Below the pieces are notes generated by a model. The model had not been told where the DNA came from. It saw only the letters and a list, made by a program, of their open reading frames with translations, and did no database searches. DNA of 8,267 nucleotides from Candidatus Omnitrophota bacterium (lineage in GTDB: Bacteria; Omnitrophota; Gorgyraeia; JABMRG01): NCBI GenBank assembly GCA_013202935.1, contig JABMRG010000109.1, forward strand, positions 1-8,267, read 5' to 3'. The translations under genes and the position numbers were made by a program. Positions 6,579 to 8,267 of this stretch are shown here, piece after piece (positions within the stretch are counted from its first letter, which is position 1; every line of letters starts with the position of its first letter).

Positions 6579-6583
6579 CCTCC
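6579..6583 (-). promoter_or_regulatory. Ribosome binding site of aroC
   Basis: GGAGG on the minus strand, 6 bases before the aroC ATG at 6572. It lies immediately after a small AT-rich hairpin (6585-6603), so ribosome access could be affected by that hairpin. Confidence 0.85.
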
Positions 6584-6584
6584 G

Positions 6585-6603
6585 ATTTTAACGAAGTTAA
6601 AAT
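6585..6603. repeat. Small perfect AT-rich inverted repeat at the pilD-aroC junction
   Basis: ATTTTAAC (6585-6592) and GTTAAAAT (6596-6603) are perfectly complementary around a 3-base spacer. The repeat begins at the prepilin peptidase stop codon and ends 1 base before the aroC ribosome binding site. The stem is AT-rich and weak, so a regulatory role is only possible; chance is a fair alternative. Confidence 0.4.
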
Positions 6604-7412
6604 TATCCATACGGAAAATAAAATTTATGCAAAAAACTAAAGATCCTCTCACCCCATACAACTGCGATTACTGCGCCCAAGGCAAGGTATGGGCCAAATG
6701 GTATTATATCCGCCTTGGCCCTGATCTTCTCTATTATGCCAATAATAGAGCCAAACAAAGATGCTATAATAAATGCGAGTAACACCCCTTTAAACCCTAT
6801 AAACGCACCTATCATGGCAAGGAATTTTACATCTCCTCCACCCATGGCCTGTTCCTCGCCTATTCTCTCTAACTTCTTCTTAAATATAATCGTGCCTATC
6901 CACGCTATCGCATATATTATAGCACCGCCTACGATAAGGCCGATAAATGAACTTAGCAGTGCCTGAGGCCTTGAGATCGCCTTGTGAAGATCGGGAAAAG
7001 CAAAACTCAATATAAGGCCTAATATCATACCACCATAGGTAATCTCATCAGGTATAATCTGCAGCTCAAAGTCTATAAACGTTGCTACAATAAGCAAAGC
7101 AGCAAATACCGTATATACTATCGTGAGTGCGCTTAGGCCAAATGAGCTTGTCAAAAGAACAAAGATGGATGCTGTTAACATCTCAACTATAATATACCTG
7201 AAAGAGATCTTCGCTTTACAGGATCGACACTTTCCTCCGAGCAGCAAGAAACTTAAGATAGGGATATTATCATACCAGGCCAGCTGTCTTTTACAGCTTG
7301 GACAGAAAGAACGCGGACGTACTATAGATTTTTCTTTGGGTAATCTATAAATACATACGTTTAAGAAACTGCCTACGCACAAACCTATAACTATTGTAAG
7401 GGCTATTATCAT
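6603..7412 (-). CDS. pilD: Prepilin peptidase / N-methyltransferase (A24 family)
   Basis: Inner-membrane aspartyl protease that cleaves type IV prepilin-like leaders and, in the full-length form, methylates the new N-terminus. The 269-residue length and domain order fit the bifunctional type. The N-terminal cytoplasmic domain has paired cysteines C37/C40 (CPSC) and C62/C65 (CRSC), the zinc-binding hallmark. The peptidase aspartates are D114 in FIDFELQIIPDE and D194 in GGGDVK. IPFGPYLALG (237-246) is the usual C-terminal motif. About seven hydrophobic membrane segments are visible, for example 1-18, 72-90, 95-113, 125-140, 152-175, 198-226 and 238-255. The start ATG overlaps the aroE stop by 4 bases (ATGA) without a Shine-Dalgarno sequence, suggesting coupling. 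No pilin, ATPase or other pilus gene is in the window, so whether it serves pili, type II secretion or competence is open. Confidence 0.95.
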   Translation of the reverse strand: MIIALTIVIGLCVGSFLNVCIYRLPKEKSIVRPRSFCPSCKRQLAWYDNIPILSFLLLGGKCRSCKAKISFRYIIVEMLTASIFVLLTSSFGLSALTIVYTVFAALLIVATFIDFELQIIPDEITYGGMILGLILSFAFPDLHKAISRPQALLSSFIGLIVGGAIIYAIAWIGTIIFKKKLERIGEEQAMGGGDVKFLAMIGAFIGFKGVLLAFIIASLFGSIIGIIEKIRAKADIIPFGPYLALGAVIAVVWGERIFSFLHKFYFPYG

Positions 7413-8251
7413 TTTAAGTTATCAAGTAATGCTTTTCGCATTAATGTTACAGGGGCTTTTTTCTTAGTCCATAATTCAAATGCAACAACACCCTGATAAA
7501 GAAGCATGCCAGCGCCGCCACAAGCCTTTATGCCTTTTTGCTTAGACAGCTTTATAAGTTTTGTCTCAAGTGGCGTATACACAACATCATAGACCTTGAT
7601 ACCCTTATGCAAAAATTTTATATCAATAGGCAAGGGGTCAGATTTACCCATACCTAAGGGTGTGCAGTTTACCAAAAGATCAGAATCACAAATCGCATCT
7701 TTTACATCTTTTTTTGAGCATACATCTATATCACAATTTCTAAAAACTCTCTTCGCCCCTTTTACAAGCTCCTTCGCCTTAGGCTTAATAATATCATATG
7801 CATATATCTTCTTAGCGCCTTCTTTTGCAAGGCCAAAGCAGGCAGCTCTTGCAGCGCCTCCGGCACCTACAATAAATATAGTCTTGCCTTTTGGCTTAAA
7901 CTTAAGCTCTTCCTTCAAGCTCCTTATAAAACCTGTGTAGTCTGTATTATACCCTATAAGTTTCTTGCCTTTTACTATCACGGTATTTACTGCGCCTATT
8001 GCCTTGGAAGTAGGTTCTATCTTGTCCAGATATTTCATGCATGCGGACTTAAACGGGATAGTGACATTAAAACCCGAAAGACCATTTTCCTTAAGAGAAG
8101 ATATCGCCTCTTTGAGTTTGGCTTTTTTGACTTCAAAGGGTAGGTATGCTGCAGCTATCTTCAATTTATTAAACGCAGCATTATGCATATAAGGAGATAG
8201 AGTATGCTTTATTGGAAAACCTATAATCCCAAATAGTTTATATTGCTTCAT
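7409..8251 (-). CDS. aroE: Shikimate dehydrogenase
   Basis: Reduces 3-dehydroshikimate to shikimate in the cytoplasm. The 280-residue length is normal for AroE. The N-terminal substrate domain shows GFPIKHTLSPYMHN (11-24; T17 replaces the first of the two usual serines), FNVTIPFK with catalytic K68, AVNT with N89 and YNTD with catalytic D104. The nucleotide-binding domain has the glycine-rich GAGGAARA (129-136), and the C-terminal GGAGMLLYQG (245-254) carries the substrate glutamine Q253. The loop that in E. coli AroE reads NRT (NADP 2'-phosphate binding) reads DII here (D153), which suggests NAD use. The ATG at 8251 fits the family start (KLFGIIGFPI), but only 16 bases of leader are visible and none resembles a strong ribosome binding site. 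The gene overlaps the prepilin peptidase start and is the first visible gene of the string; more operon genes may lie beyond the right edge. Confidence 0.96.
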   Translation of the reverse strand: MKQYKLFGIIGFPIKHTLSPYMHNAAFNKLKIAAAYLPFEVKKAKLKEAISSLKENGLSGFNVTIPFKSACMKYLDKIEPTSKAIGAVNTVIVKGKKLIGYNTDYTGFIRSLKEELKFKPKGKTIFIVGAGGAARAACFGLAKEGAKKIYAYDIIKPKAKELVKGAKRVFRNCDIDVCSKKDVKDAICDSDLLVNCTPLGMGKSDPLPIDIKFLHKGIKVYDVVYTPLETKLIKLSKQKGIKACGGAGMLLYQGVVAFELWTKKKAPVTLMRKALLDNLK

Positions 8252-8267
8252 ATATAGGGAACGTTTC

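Noticed and set aside
5992..6591. 199-residue plus-strand open frame
   Set aside because: Exact antisense shadow of aroC, which has all family motifs; the frame shows no recognisable domain and no ribosome binding site.
8252..8267. Promoter or ribosome binding site upstream of aroE
   Set aside because: Only 16 bases are visible, with no Shine-Dalgarno or promoter-like sequence; too little to call.

Overview
The window is a densely packed bacterial gene string. Every supported gene lies on the minus strand, so transcription runs from the right edge to the left. In reading order the genes are aroE (shikimate dehydrogenase), a prepilin peptidase (pilD type), aroC (chorismate synthase), aroK (shikimate kinase), dprA, a secreted HEAT-repeat protein, topA (DNA topoisomerase I), and the first 180 codons of a xerC/xerD-type tyrosine recombinase that runs off the left edge. 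No rRNA, tRNA, CRISPR array, transposase or convincing intrinsic terminator was found. There is no gene-free stretch over 300 bases. The largest gaps are 132 bases (2691-2822) and 91 bases (3741-3831), and both are filled by palindromic, repeat-like DNA.

The sequence is moderately AT-rich, uses ATA (Ile) and AGG (Arg) codons heavily, and mixes Gram-negative-style genes with a dispersed repeat of the 'TCATTGCGAGG...GAAGCAATCTC' kind. Together with the gene order, this reminds me of uncultivated groups such as Candidatus Omnitrophota. That placement is recollection and inference; nothing in the window proves it.

Right part (4921-8251): three shikimate-pathway genes with a prepilin peptidase nested among them. 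AroE makes shikimate, AroK phosphorylates it, and AroC makes chorismate; EPSP synthase and the early steps are not here. Left part (1-4920): DNA-handling genes. DprA protects incoming single strands, TopA relaxes negative supercoils, and the Xer recombinase probably resolves chromosome dimers. A prepilin peptidase and DprA in one string suggest, but do not prove, competence for natural transformation.

The genes appear to form one operon. Four junctions are tight: ATGA overlap aroE/pilD, TAAATG at aroK/dprA and topA/xerC, and a 20-base gap at aroC/aroK. Genes with a real gap (aroC, aroK, the HEAT gene) have clear Shine-Dalgarno sequences. The TAAATG and ATGA junctions lack them, which points to translational coupling.

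The least ordinary part is 2691-3831. The HEAT-protein gene sits between dprA and topA with a different palindromic element on each side. The element next to topA appears to have replaced the normal leader and ribosome binding site of topA, and may itself supply an in-frame start. Other points worth checking are a run of G:C-to-T:A-type changes at the left edge of xerC, an AroE cofactor loop that looks NAD-type, and a missing metal-ligand aspartate in AroK. I see no clearly new multi-gene system here.
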